A stretch of DNA of 64,000 nt. Origin: HyVt-105 sp049975425 (GTDB lineage: Bacteria > Bacteroidota > Bacteroidia > Bacteroidales > VadinHA17). Every line of letters starts with the position of its first letter. Position 1 is the stretch's first letter. Below the pieces are notes generated by a model, which saw nothing but the letters and a program-made list of their open reading frames with translations, was not told the origin of the DNA and ran no database searches. Position numbers and translations under genes: made by a program. The stretch lies in contig JBNGDI010000008.1 in the NCBI GenBank assembly GCA_049975425.1, forward strand, positions 1 to 64,000. Reading direction: 5' to 3'. Shown here piece by piece: positions 34,954 to 43,713 of this stretch.

Positions 34954-37518
34954 ATGAAAAACCTGTATCTGTCATTGCTGGTTATTTTATCATGCACCGC
35001 GGCATATCCGCAGATGCCGGTGGATTACTACCTTCCGGCAAACGGACCTTATAATTCTGACATAACCACCCCGGAAGAATTTCTCGGCTATCTGCCCGGA
35101 GAATTCCATGCCTCCCACGACCAGCTGGTCAGGTATATGGAAACCATTGCAGCGGAATCAGACCGGGCCGTAATGCAGGAATATGCCCGCAGCCATGAAC
35201 TCCGGCCCCTGGTCCAACTGATTTTCACCGCACCTCAGAACATTCCCCGGCTCGAGGAAATGCGAAAGAAACACCTGGCGAACATGGACCCGACAAATAC
35301 CTCCAAACTGTCACCGGAAGAGGTGCCACTGGTTATTCGGCTGGGTTATGGAGTGCATGGGAATGAATCGAGCGCCTCTCATGCCGCCATGCTGACCGCC
35401 TATTACCTGGCCGCGGCCGAAAGTCCACAGGTCAGGGAACTGCTCGATAATACCGTGGTTCTGGTGGATCCCTGCCTCAATCCCGACGGATTCACACGCC
35501 ACACAACATGGGTCAACATACACCACAGCCTTGTCCCCTCACCCGACCCGGCTTCCCGCCAGTTTCGTGAAGCCTGGCCCGGCGGACGAACCAATCATTA
35601 CTGGTTTGATCTGAACCGCGATTATCTGTTGCTTGTGCATCCCGAATCCAGAGGCCGGGTGGAACAGTTTCACCGGTGGAAACCCAATGTGGTAACCGAC
35701 CACCATGAGATGGGAGCCGGTTCAACCTTCTTTTTCCAGCCCGGTGTGCCGGGCAGGAACAATCCTGCAGCACCGGCAGAAAACGAAGAACTTACCCGGA
35801 TGATCGCTGCCTATCACGCACGGGCCCTCGACAGCATCGGCTCTTTGTATTACTCGGAAGAAGTGTTTGACGATTTTTATTATGGGAAAGGATCTTCCTA
35901 CCCCGATGTCAACGGGTCGGTCGGCATCCTGTTCGAACAGGCCGGATTCCGGGGAACCTGGAGAGAAACCGGCTTCGGCCTCAAGCCCCTTGCTTTTGCC
36001 GTACGAAATCAGTTTGCCGTCACCCTGTCTACCCTGCGGGCTGCCCATGAAATGAGAAATGAATTAATCGATCACCAGTACCGGTTCTCAAGGGAAGCTC
36101 TCAATCTGGCACGCCGGGACCCCATAAAAGCCCGTATCGTAGGCGACCCGTACAACCCCACCCGCACAGCCCGTTTCATCGATCTGCTGCTTCGGCATCA
36201 GATCAGGGTATACCATTTGAAGGAGGAAGTACGTGCCGGCAAACAGATGTTCACCCCGGGCCATGCCTATGTTGTTCCCACGGAACAGGAACAGTACCGG
36301 ATGATAAACGGATTGTTCGAAACGATCACGGAATTCAGTGATACCACATTCTACGACATTTCCACCTGGACCATGCCCCTGGCCTTCAATATGCCGGTAG
36401 CCGAACTGCGAACCACCAGAGATCTGAACAGATACCTCGGCGAACAGGTCACCGGCCTCGATCTTCCCCGGGGAAAGGTGGAAGGAGGAAAAAGCCGTTA
36501 CGGTTACCTTTTTACCTGGGATGACGACCGGGCTCCACGCGCTCTGTATATTCTGCAGGAAGCAGGCCTTCGAGCCAGGGTGGCCACAGCCCCTTTCAGG
36601 TATCGCGATCAACAAACCGACAGGGAATTCGGGTACGGAAGCATTATGGTACATACTCAGGATCAACCCCTGGATATCGATGAAATATACACTCTGGTTA
36701 CCCGGGTTGCCCGGGAAACAGGAGTGGATTTTTTGTCGCTCCGAACCGGCCTCACCCCTCAGGGAATTGATATGGGAAGCAGTTCTTTCCGGTTGCTGAA
36801 AAAACCCTCGGTTATGATGCTGGCAGGCACAGGTATCAGAAGCCAGCAAGCGGGGGAAATATGGTTTCATTTCGACCACCGTGACCAGATCCCGGTTACC
36901 CTGGTGGATATCAGTCAGGCAGGACAAACCGGCCTGAACCGGTACAATACCATCATTCTGCCAGAAGGATCCTATCGTAACGCAGACAACGGTTTCGCTG
37001 AGAACCTGGCCGGCTGGATACGTAACGGCGGAACCCTGATCGCCTTCGGGCAGGCCGGCCGGTGGCTGGCGGAACAAAAAATGACCGGAATGAAATACAA
37101 ATCACCCCCGGCAGGGGATACCACCCGGCAATATACCTACAGTGAAAGATCTAGATCATATACACTTAATAACATACCGGGTTCTATCCTGCAGGCGCGG
37201 GCCGACCTGTCTCATCCCCTGCTCTATGGATACCGCAGGCCTCTGCTCCCGGTCTTTAAGGAAGGGGCAACCGTAGCCGTTCCCGGGCCTGTTCCCTGGG
37301 CCGAACCCCTGCATTTTTGCGATGATCCCCTGATGAGCGGGTACGTTTCAGAAGAGAACCTGACACGCCTGGCGGAATCCCCCGTGGTGAGCCTCAGGAA
37401 GTTAGGAAAAGGAAATATCATGGTTTTTCATGAAAATATCCTCTTCAGGGGTATATGGCAAGGAACAGCAAGGCTTTTGTCCAATGCCGTTTTCTTTGGA
37501 AATATCATCAGCTTGTAA
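34954..37518 (+). CDS. M14-family zinc carboxypeptidase, exported
   Basis: An 854-residue exported peptidase with a signal peptide (MKNLYLSLLVILSCTAAYPQ). The M14 metallocarboxypeptidase domain spans about residues 60-370: GYGVHGNESSASHAAML holds the HxxE zinc ligands and a third histidine is likely in VTDHHEMGAGSTFFFQPG. The catalytic glutamate lies probably in LFEQAGFRGTWRETGFG. The remaining 480 residues form a C-terminal part of unknown fold with a GATase-like segment (GTLIAFGQAGRWLAE). The exact specificity is unknown. It suits a peptide-degrading lifestyle together with the DPP11-like enzyme. Confidence 0.82.
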   Translation: MKNLYLSLLVILSCTAAYPQMPVDYYLPANGPYNSDITTPEEFLGYLPGEFHASHDQLVRYMETIAAESDRAVMQEYARSHELRPLVQLIFTAPQNIPRLEEMRKKHLANMDPTNTSKLSPEEVPLVIRLGYGVHGNESSASHAAMLTAYYLAAAESPQVRELLDNTVVLVDPCLNPDGFTRHTTWVNIHHSLVPSPDPASRQFREAWPGGRTNHYWFDLNRDYLLLVHPESRGRVEQFHRWKPNVVTDHHEMGAGSTFFFQPGVPGRNNPAAPAENEELTRMIAAYHARALDSIGSLYYSEEVFDDFYYGKGSSYPDVNGSVGILFEQAGFRGTWRETGFGLKPLAFAVRNQFAVTLSTLRAAHEMRNELIDHQYRFSREALNLARRDPIKARIVGDPYNPTRTARFIDLLLRHQIRVYHLKEEVRAGKQMFTPGHAYVVPTEQEQYRMINGLFETITEFSDTTFYDISTWTMPLAFNMPVAELRTTRDLNRYLGEQVTGLDLPRGKVEGGKSRYGYLFTWDDDRAPRALYILQEAGLRARVATAPFRYRDQQTDREFGYGSIMVHTQDQPLDIDEIYTLVTRVARETGVDFLSLRTGLTPQGIDMGSSSFRLLKKPSVMMLAGTGIRSQQAGEIWFHFDHRDQIPVTLVDISQAGQTGLNRYNTIILPEGSYRNADNGFAENLAGWIRNGGTLIAFGQAGRWLAEQKMTGMKYKSPPAGDTTRQYTYSERSRSYTLNNIPGSILQARADLSHPLLYGYRRPLLPVFKEGATVAVPGPVPWAEPLHFCDDPLMSGYVSEENLTRLAESPVVSLRKLGKGNIMVFHENILFRGIWQGTARLLSNAVFFGNIISL

Positions 37519-37556
37519 CGAACAATTCTCCCCTTTCCGCGTTGGTAAGAGAGAGT

Positions 37557-38537
37557 ATGAAACAACGCACTGTACCACTGGGAAAAACGGAGATCAGGAT
37601 CACACCGGTAGGACTGGGTACCTGGCAGTTCTCCGGGGGAAAAGGAATGACCGGTTCTTTCTGGAACGCCATTCCCCCCGATAAAACCTATGAAATCGTC
37701 AGAACTGCCCTGGAAGGAGGCATTAACTGGTTCGACACCGCCGAGGCTTATGGCAGGGGCCGTTCGGAAGCTTCCCTGGCCCAGGCCCTGAAAACAAACA
37801 ACATTTCTCCGGATGACGTGGTCATAGCCACCAAATGGTGGCCTCTGTTCCGCCGCGCGAAAAACATGCTCCGGACCGTGGACGACAGGTTGCGCCATCT
37901 GAATGGCTACGGGATCGGTCTTTTTCAGGTACACATGCCCGTTGGATTTTCTCCGGTGGAAGCGGAAATGAAAGCGATGGCCAGGCTGGCTGAGCAGGGA
38001 AAGATCCGGTCGGTGGGAGTCAGTAACTTTTCCGCAGGGCAAATGGTCAGAGCCCATAAAACCCTCCGGAGAATGGGCCTGACACTGGCTTCTCACCAGG
38101 TAAAATACAGCCTGCTCGACCGAAAAATCGAACAGAACGGGATTCTTCAGGCAGCAAAGGAACTGGGCATTACCCTTATTGCCTATTCGCCGCTGGAACA
38201 GGGCATATTAACCGGAAAATTTCACCGGGATCCGGATAGAATCCGGTTCACCGGATACCGGAAATGGCGCAGGCTTTTTCGCCGCCCGGCTCTGCAAAAA
38301 ACCCTCCCTCTCATCCGGTTGCTGGAGGAGGTTGCTGAAAACCACCACACAACTCCCGCAGCCGTTGCCCTGCACTGGACCATCCGTTTTCACGGCGATA
38401 CCGTTGTAGCTATCCCCGGAGCAAGCAAGCCCGGACACATACAGGCACATATCGATGCCCTGAGAATCAATCTGGGCCAGGAAGAACTTCACCGGATAAA
38501 TACAACATCGAAAACAGTGTGCAGGGAACTGTCATGA
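37557..38537 (+). CDS. Aldo/keto reductase
   Basis: A 326-residue AKR-superfamily (beta/alpha)8 oxidoreductase. The tetrad is visible: Asp and Tyr in WFDTAEAYGRGRSE, Lys in IATKWWPLF and His in LFQVHMP. SVGVSNFSAGQM and AYSPLEQGILTGKF are further AKR motifs. It reduces carbonyl groups with NADPH or runs in reverse. The start at 37557 is preferred because the longer frame overlaps the carboxypeptidase gene. It begins 38 bp after that gene and its end overlaps the convergent symporter gene by 6 bp. Confidence 0.9.
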   Translation: MKQRTVPLGKTEIRITPVGLGTWQFSGGKGMTGSFWNAIPPDKTYEIVRTALEGGINWFDTAEAYGRGRSEASLAQALKTNNISPDDVVIATKWWPLFRRAKNMLRTVDDRLRHLNGYGIGLFQVHMPVGFSPVEAEMKAMARLAEQGKIRSVGVSNFSAGQMVRAHKTLRRMGLTLASHQVKYSLLDRKIEQNGILQAAKELGITLIAYSPLEQGILTGKFHRDPDRIRFTGYRKWRRLFRRPALQKTLPLIRLLEEVAENHHTTPAAVALHWTIRFHGDTVVAIPGASKPGHIQAHIDALRINLGQEELHRINTTSKTVCRELS

Positions 38538-39995
38538 AGCCTGATCGTTCATTACAGGAGAAGCTTTCACCCCGATCTTCCCCCTGCGCAGTGCCAGGTA
38601 AATAATGGCAAATGTAAGCATAGACACCGTAATCCCGAAAATATTCGCATCCAGCCCCCAGGGCAGCGGAGTATTGCTGGCAATAAGCGCCAGGGTAGTA
38701 CCCCCGCCCAGCATCATCGACCAGAGGGCAGCAGCAGGCGGGCTGCCTTTCAGAAACAATCCTCCAAGTACCGGAACAAAAAGGCCCGAAACCATAAAAG
38801 CATAGGAATACAGCATCAGTTCCAGTACGTTTTCCATGGACGTGGCCAGCCACAGGGCCAGAGCTCCGATCACCAGGGTCAGTATCTGGGAGTACCTCAA
38901 CGTGCGTTTGCCTGTTTCCTTCACTCCCATGATATCGGTCAGCACATTCCCCGAGGCTGCCATTAAACAACTGTCGGCCGTCGACATAATGGCTGAAAAA
39001 TACGCCGACATCATCAGTCCCATTAATCCTACAGGCAATACCGTTCTCAGCAGCAGCGGAAGGCCCATTTCCCCGTCCATTCCCTCCACACCGGGAAAAC
39101 CCAGCGGGGCAAACATGCCATTCTCGGCCCCCACCCTTGCAAAAAGACCCAGGGTTACTCCCATGAACGACATCAGCGGATATTCGAACAACCCGGCAAT
39201 AAACCAGGCTTTCTGAGCCTGACGGGACGTTCGGGTAGAGTAGATACGCTGATACAGGGTCATGCCCACAAACCAGATGGGCAGGATGGTGACCAGCCAG
39301 TTCAGCATCTGCTGCCAGGTGAGATTATTCAGCTTCAGGAAATCGGCTGACAGGGTTTCCTTTACCGCCTGTATGCCTCCGATACTTTTCAGCCCGATGG
39401 GTATGCCAATCAGGATCAGTCCGCTCATCAGCAGGGCCCATTGAATGGTATCGGTATAAATCACGGCTTTCAACCCTCCCATGGAGGTGTACAACACGGC
39501 AATCACTCCCATGATGATGAGTGCGGTTTGCATGTCCAGCCTGATAAAAGCGGCCGAAGCCAGTTTGGCCCCGGCCAGTATCTGTGAACTGGTAAAACCG
39601 ATGTATCCTATGGCTGAAATGATCCCTGCCACCAGGGCCACCCTGGGGCTGAACAGGGTATTGAGCATCTGGGGAAAAGTAAGGAACCCCCATTTTTTCG
39701 AAAGGCGGCTCACCCGGGGTATCAGAACCACAGCACTGATCCAGGCTCCCAGCAGGCCCGTGAACAGCATCCACGACCCCGACAGGCCCATGATAAACCC
39801 CAGTCCGCCCAGCCCGATGGAAAATCCTCCGCCCACATCAGTGGCCACCACAGACAAGCCCACATGCCAGCTCCCCATCGTCCTCCCGCCCACAAAAAAA
39901 TCATCCGTATCCTTGTTCCTGAAATGAAAAAAAACTCCCACGCTCAGCATCAGGAGCATGTAGATTCCGAATATGGAGACATCAATCCAGTGCAT
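38532..39995 (-). CDS. Sodium:solute symporter (SSS family)
   Basis: A 487-residue permease with about thirteen membrane helices. DDFFVGGRTMGSWHVGLSVVAT is the family N-terminal signature, and GLKAVIYTDTIQWALLMSG and SAYFSAIMSTADSCLMAASG are the usual conserved loops that carry the sodium site. SSS members import sugars, amino acids, urea or other organic solutes; substrate is unknown here. The start at 39995 (MHWIDVSIFG) is more typical than the 14-codon longer frame. It is unlinked to the nearby hydrogenase-related genes as far as can be seen. Confidence 0.88.
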   Translation of the reverse strand: MHWIDVSIFGIYMLLMLSVGVFFHFRNKDTDDFFVGGRTMGSWHVGLSVVATDVGGGFSIGLGGLGFIMGLSGSWMLFTGLLGAWISAVVLIPRVSRLSKKWGFLTFPQMLNTLFSPRVALVAGIISAIGYIGFTSSQILAGAKLASAAFIRLDMQTALIIMGVIAVLYTSMGGLKAVIYTDTIQWALLMSGLILIGIPIGLKSIGGIQAVKETLSADFLKLNNLTWQQMLNWLVTILPIWFVGMTLYQRIYSTRTSRQAQKAWFIAGLFEYPLMSFMGVTLGLFARVGAENGMFAPLGFPGVEGMDGEMGLPLLLRTVLPVGLMGLMMSAYFSAIMSTADSCLMAASGNVLTDIMGVKETGKRTLRYSQILTLVIGALALWLATSMENVLELMLYSYAFMVSGLFVPVLGGLFLKGSPPAAALWSMMLGGGTTLALIASNTPLPWGLDANIFGITVSMLTFAIIYLALRRGKIGVKASPVMNDQAS

Positions 39996-40152
39996 GTTTT
40001 TCCCCCCAACAATAACATTTTTCCTGCGGTTGACCAAAAATTATCCGGAATTTATGGTCAGCGCGGCGATTCCCCTTCATGCAGAAACAGCATCCCCCCG
40101 TGACATACAGCAGGTTTCCCGGGTTGAGGAAAGAGAAAGAAACGTGCCCTAT

Positions 40153-40422
40153 TCAGTCAAATTGCATGATGCGAACATCCACTCCCCCAATCGCACCCAG
40201 GTCTTTTTCCAGGGCTTTCATATCATTGACCGGCCCAGTCAGTTCAAGCAGGATCAGTCCGTTGGGGCTGCACGTATCGTCGGTAGCTTCATGCAATCCC
40301 AGGCGGGTTTTAATGGAACATCCGTAGCGGGTCAGCGTTTCCTGAACCCTCCCGGCAGCTTTTTTTCTGTCGGTGATCAGGATCCCGACAATTCTGATGA
40401 TGTGTTTTTCTGTCATGGCCAT
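40153..40422 (-). CDS. Small ACT-like protein, paralogue of TM1266 hydrogenase-associated family
   Basis: An 89-residue protein with an ACT/ferredoxin-like alternating pattern (IIRIVGILITDRKKAA, LGLHEATDDTC, GLILLELTGPVNDM, GGVDVRIMQF). It shares length and pattern with the TM1266-family protein encoded at 43038-43304, and both flank the TonB receptor gene. TM1266 family members are annotated as putative iron-only hydrogenase system regulators. It has its own -7 box and so is likely a separate transcript after the terminator that ends the receptor operon. An alternative start two codons in is possible. Function is inferred from family and position. Confidence 0.6.
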   Translation of the reverse strand: MAMTEKHIIRIVGILITDRKKAAGRVQETLTRYGCSIKTRLGLHEATDDTCSPNGLILLELTGPVNDMKALEKDLGAIGGVDVRIMQFD

Positions 40423-40496
40423 TGCTTTTTGAATTTCCTTTTTCTCTGTATTTGGGCCACCGTGATGATCTTTTCATCCAGATGAACCCTTCTGAC

Positions 40497-40504
40497 CAAA
40501 TATA
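40497..40504 (-). promoter_or_regulatory. Bacteroidota -7 box for small ACT-like gene
   Basis: On the minus strand this reads TATATTTG, exact TAnnTTTG, 74 bp upstream of the ATG and downstream of the receptor-operon terminator. Confidence 0.4.
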
Positions 40505-40563
40505 ACAGAAAATTTGAATGATTCCTTTCCGGAAAAATGATTATTCTGCAGGCCGGTTAGTAT

Positions 40564-40605
40564 AAAAAAAAGGCTGCAGCGGAAACCCCCAGCCCGCTGC
40601 AGCCT
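40564..40605 (-). terminator. Rho-independent terminator of TM1266-TonB operon
   Basis: A perfect 12-bp stem (40571-40582 with 40594-40605) encloses an 11-base loop and, read on the minus strand, is followed by a run of T (complement of the A run at 40564-40571). It begins 26 bp after the TonB receptor stop codon. Confidence 0.85.
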
Positions 40606-40630
40606 ATCACCACTCCTCACAGGAGGGGGC

Positions 40631-43051
40631 TCAGAAATCGATCCTCAGCCTTATAAAGAAATTTCTTCCGGGTTCCACATCCACCGTTCCCCGGTTGGAG
40701 GTCAGGTGGTTTCTCCAGGCCCGGTCGGTGATATTTTCCACCCCTGTATACAATCTGAGGGAGGCAGGCCCCAGTTCCAGCGGTACGGTCTGAACATAGG
40801 CATGATAAACGGCATAACCGGGTGTGGAACGTTCCCCGTCCGCAATCCGGTGCTGGTCGGCGGCAAATTCCGATTTGACAGTCACCTGACCCGCCTTTTC
40901 TATTCTGTATCCGGCAAACAGGTTGCCGTTGAAAGGAGGTATCAGGGGCAGGGCATCGCCCGAATCCAGGTCACGGGCATAAACAAAACCTGCCGAACCT
41001 CCGGCAAAGAACCTGCTTGCCGGCATCACTTTCCAGTTCAGATCGAATCCTGTAAGCAGACCGCGGTCGATATTGGTATTCACCAGGGCAGGAAGGGTGT
41101 CGGTTACCCAGGTATCGGACCCGGTATACACATTATATATGTATTCCCCCGGCATTTCGGTAATCAATCCATTCACCCGGTTCAGAAATGCATTGAAACC
41201 CAGTTCCAGGGAAGAGGTCCATGTTCTCCATCCCAGGTCAGCCGACCAGCCGGTTTCAGGTTCCAGGGCAGGATCTCCCACCCTCACCGTGGAACCCAGG
41301 TCGATATACTTGAACCTTTCTTCAAGGGAAGCCGACCGGTAGGCACGCGCCAGGGAAACGGCAAGATCGGAAGAGCCTGTTACATGCACCAGCATACCGG
41401 CATTCAGGCTCCAGGAAAAATCTTTTTCCTTCCCTTCCGGAAAAGTAATGCGCTGATTGGGTGGTGTTTCGTTCAGCGTACCGTTCATAACCAGAAACAC
41501 GGGATCACGGGCTTCCTCGTTACTGATGAAAATTGCGTCGAACCTTCCTCCCAGTTGCAGCCTGAACCGCCGATCCTGCAGGCTTATCTCATCATGAAAA
41601 AACACGCCGGCACTTGTAAACCGGGATTCCGGAATAGGTATTTCTCCCCTTTCCAACTGGTTTATGGCAGTTACTTCCCCCTCTCCATCCAGCATTTCGA
41701 TCTGTATGTATTTGGTGCGGGTGGTAAACAAATGCCGCGACCACAGATCAGCCCCTGCCACCAGGGAATGATTCCCTCCCGGAGCCCATTGGCTCTGAAA
41801 ACTGATGCCTCTGGTACGGTGCAGACCATAGGGAGTAAAATAGAGTGGGGTGGTGATCCGGGTGGGGGTCTCCACCGGCGGGGTATTGGGATGAACAATC
41901 ACGTCCCTGAGTATATCCTGGTAAAAAGCTTTTACCGACCAGTTTTCCAGCATCCTGCCAGGAGTACCGGTCAGCTGAAAATAACAGAGGTCACGAATGG
42001 CTCTTTTGTACGTGGCTTCGGCTGTTGCCGGGAATGCCAGCCCGCCGGGAATACCCACATCCCCCGCATACATATGTTGCAACCCGGCACTGAGTTCCAG
42101 TTTATCGGTAAGCATCACTCCCGCATCGGCTATGAGGCTGCGGTCATGGAACTGGCTGTTGGGCAGTTCCCCAATGGGGGTGCGGGTATCATCGGCTCCC
42201 CGCAGGTTACCCGAAAGGGATGCCCGCCATTTGCGGCTTCCGGCTTCAAGGCGCAGTCTGCCCGTATGCATGGCGTTCACCGATTGCCACCCCGATGTTA
42301 TATTTCCTTTCAGGGTAAATGAATCCGCATACCCGGCTTTCCGTGTAATGATATTGACCACTCCCCCCAGCGATCCGGAACCGTAGAGTGAGGAGGCAGC
42401 TCCTTTGATCACCTCCACCCTTTCCACATCGGCGGGATCAATCAGCGACAGGGCGGCGGCCAGATCTGTGGCGGTTTCCAGCCGGTTGCCGTCAACCATG
42501 GCAATGATCCTGTTCTCTCCCAACCCGCGAATATTCAGGCTGGTAGCCCATATCCCGTCACGCACCAGGTTGATACCCGGCTGCGCATTCATCATTTCCG
42601 AAAGGGTAGGATACGGCCGGGCTTCAATCTCACCAGACTGCACAACCGCAAACGGCAACACCGATTCACGCAGGGGTTTTGTCTTCCGCAAGCTGGTCAC
42701 CACCACTTCTCCCAGCTCGGCCTGCCGGGGTTTCAGCGCCATGTCCACCTGCACGTTTTGCCTGTCGACATGCATCTCCATCCGGAACGGTTCGAAACCC
42801 ACATAGCTGGTTTCGATCACCACCCGTCCATACGGCACATTGGTAAACTCATAATATCCTGCGGTTGAGGAAACGGTATGACGCACGTTCACCACTCCGC
42901 CGGCTGTGGCAGCCTGCAGGGAAATGTGCGCTGCCGGAAGAGGATTTGAATTTTCAGCATGGATCACCCGTCCGGTGATTGTAGCCTGCTGGGCCATCAG
43001 CGGCATGTTCATGCCCAGCAGAAGAACAACAATTGCATTACATTTTTTCAT
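40631..43051 (-). CDS. TonB-dependent outer-membrane receptor
   Basis: An 806-residue receptor with a signal peptide (ending MPLMAQ), an N-terminal carboxypeptidase-D-like regulatory domain (ATITGRVIHAENSNPLPAA), a TonB-box region, a plug domain (LNIRGLGENRIIAMVDGNRLE, GSGSLGGVVNIITRKAG) and a C-terminal 22-strand barrel ending in the aromatic FIRLRIDF. Such receptors take up siderophores, heme, cobalamin, metal complexes or other small molecules using TonB energy. No SusD partner is present, so it is not a glycan system. Its gene overlaps the TM1266-family gene upstream by 14 bp and is followed by a terminator. Substrate is unknown. Confidence 0.9.
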   Translation of the reverse strand: MKKCNAIVVLLLGMNMPLMAQQATITGRVIHAENSNPLPAAHISLQAATAGGVVNVRHTVSSTAGYYEFTNVPYGRVVIETSYVGFEPFRMEMHVDRQNVQVDMALKPRQAELGEVVVTSLRKTKPLRESVLPFAVVQSGEIEARPYPTLSEMMNAQPGINLVRDGIWATSLNIRGLGENRIIAMVDGNRLETATDLAAALSLIDPADVERVEVIKGAASSLYGSGSLGGVVNIITRKAGYADSFTLKGNITSGWQSVNAMHTGRLRLEAGSRKWRASLSGNLRGADDTRTPIGELPNSQFHDRSLIADAGVMLTDKLELSAGLQHMYAGDVGIPGGLAFPATAEATYKRAIRDLCYFQLTGTPGRMLENWSVKAFYQDILRDVIVHPNTPPVETPTRITTPLYFTPYGLHRTRGISFQSQWAPGGNHSLVAGADLWSRHLFTTRTKYIQIEMLDGEGEVTAINQLERGEIPIPESRFTSAGVFFHDEISLQDRRFRLQLGGRFDAIFISNEEARDPVFLVMNGTLNETPPNQRITFPEGKEKDFSWSLNAGMLVHVTGSSDLAVSLARAYRSASLEERFKYIDLGSTVRVGDPALEPETGWSADLGWRTWTSSLELGFNAFLNRVNGLITEMPGEYIYNVYTGSDTWVTDTLPALVNTNIDRGLLTGFDLNWKVMPASRFFAGGSAGFVYARDLDSGDALPLIPPFNGNLFAGYRIEKAGQVTVKSEFAADQHRIADGERSTPGYAVYHAYVQTVPLELGPASLRLYTGVENITDRAWRNHLTSNRGTVDVEPGRNFFIRLRIDF

Positions 43052-43304
43052 GGTTTAACCGGTTTTTGAGTACAACTGACTTGACTTCCACTCCGTGAAG
43101 CCGGCCAAGCTGTCCGGTCAGGGACCCTATTTCGTCGGTCGTTCCTTCCAGCACCAGTGAGATGATGCTGGCATGGGTATCGCGCAGGGGTATCCCCTGG
43201 CGTCCGATGATGATCTCACCATGTTGCGAAAGGATGCGGTTCAGTGCCTGAACCACTTCTTTATCCAGTATCAGAATAATAGCTGTGCCGATTCTCTTTT
43301 CCAT
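43038..43304 (-). CDS. TM1266-family iron-only hydrogenase system putative regulator
   Basis: An 88-residue protein matching the TM1266 family in length and motif order: RIGTAIILILDKEVV, EIIIGRQGIPLRD, ASIISLVLEGTTDEIGSL and GRLHGVEVKSVVLKN. The family has an ACT-like fold and is usually encoded beside [FeFe]-hydrogenase maturation genes. Here it is the first gene of an operon with the TonB receptor (14-bp overlap), with a canonical promoter whose -7 box overlaps a Rex-like operator. The hydABC operon is 4 kb away. Its biochemical function has not been established. Confidence 0.85.
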   Translation of the reverse strand: MEKRIGTAIILILDKEVVQALNRILSQHGEIIIGRQGIPLRDTHASIISLVLEGTTDEIGSLTGQLGRLHGVEVKSVVLKNRLNHEKM

Positions 43305-43370
43305 CAGATTACCTCCGGATCAGAATTTTCAGGGTCCTCGGAGCCACCGAAGCAACTCCCCAGACAGTTG

Positions 43371-43388
43371 GTGTTAAATGATTAACAA
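43371..43388. promoter_or_regulatory. Rex-like operator before TM1266-TonB operon
   Basis: GTGTTAA-ATGA-TTAACAA is a 7-4-7 inverted repeat with one mismatch to the Bacteroidota-type Rex box TTGTTAA-N4-TTAACAA. It overlaps the -7 element of the minus-strand promoter (43386-43393), which is a normal place for repression. The hydC operator at 50362 has the same architecture. Confidence 0.65.
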
Positions 43389-43416
43389 AAGTAATGTTTC
43401 CCACCGATTCCGCAAA
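43386..43416 (-). promoter_or_regulatory. Canonical Bacteroidota promoter for TM1266-TonB operon
   Basis: On the minus strand TTTG (43413-43416) and TACTTTTG (43386-43393) are separated by 19 bp. This is the full -33/-7 arrangement of the phylum, the best promoter match in the window. Its -7 box overlaps the Rex-like operator. Confidence 0.75.
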
Positions 43417-43536
43417 ACAATTTATCAAAATAATAACCCATTATTTTTATTGCACAAACATTTTATATGTAAATTTAGAAATACACATAATATTTTACTA
43501 TGACATAATGGTTATTTTATTGATATTCTATTATTA

Positions 43537-43600
43537 ACTACGTTGCAATCTACGTAGATAACTACGTAGATAACTACGTAGTTATCTACGTAGTTATCTA
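43537..43600. repeat. 12-bp units forming a perfect 46-bp palindrome
   Basis: From 43551 two copies of TACGTAGATAAC are followed by two copies of TACGTAGTTATC. Around the centre 43577/43578, arms of 23 bp (43555-43577 and 43578-43600) are perfectly complementary with no loop. A further ACTACG at 43537-43542 and CTACGTAG at 43550 extend the pattern. Confidence 0.9.
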
Positions 43601-43688
43601 TCTCACTTCCCACTTCCTCTGGCCGGCAGGGCCGAAAAATATTGAGTGCCTGGCGTGAAAAATGCCCTTTATTCCCCGATTTGTTTAT

Positions 43689-43696
43689 TAGTTTTG
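43689..43696 (+). promoter_or_regulatory. Bacteroidota -7 box for ABC importer operon
   Basis: TAGTTTTG is an exact TAnnTTTG match 17 bp before the lipoprotein ATG at 43714. A clear -33 box is missing. Confidence 0.45.
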
Positions 43697-43713
43697 CAGG
43701 AACAGGAAGGTTT

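Larger units (their letters stand above)
43305..43713. other. 409-bp divergent regulatory spacer, AT-rich
   Basis: The spacer between the TM1266-TonB operon and the ABC importer operon holds, from left to right: the Rex-like operator, the minus-strand promoter, an AT-rich stretch (about 43420-43540) with an imperfect inverted repeat (ATAATGG-type arms at 43431-43446 and 43505-43517), the 12-bp tandem units with a perfect palindrome, and the plus-strand -7 box at 43689. No coding region or tRNA is seen in it. Confidence 0.7.

Noticed and set aside
40706..42322. A 538-codon open frame antisense to the TonB receptor
   Set aside because: It lies wholly within the receptor gene, whose strand has a signal peptide, plug and barrel motifs and a proper C-terminus. 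The antisense frame has no known motif and is Gly-, His- and Arg-rich, as expected for a shadow frame.
43537..43600. CRISPR-like short repeats
   Set aside because: The units are 12 bp, contiguous and change orientation in the middle, with no spacers and no cas genes.
43305..43713. A TPP or other riboswitch before the NMT1/SsuA-like importer
   Set aside because: The 5' leader implied by the -7 box at 43689 is only about 10-15 bases, too short for a riboswitch, and no TPP consensus (such as CTGAGA) is visible.
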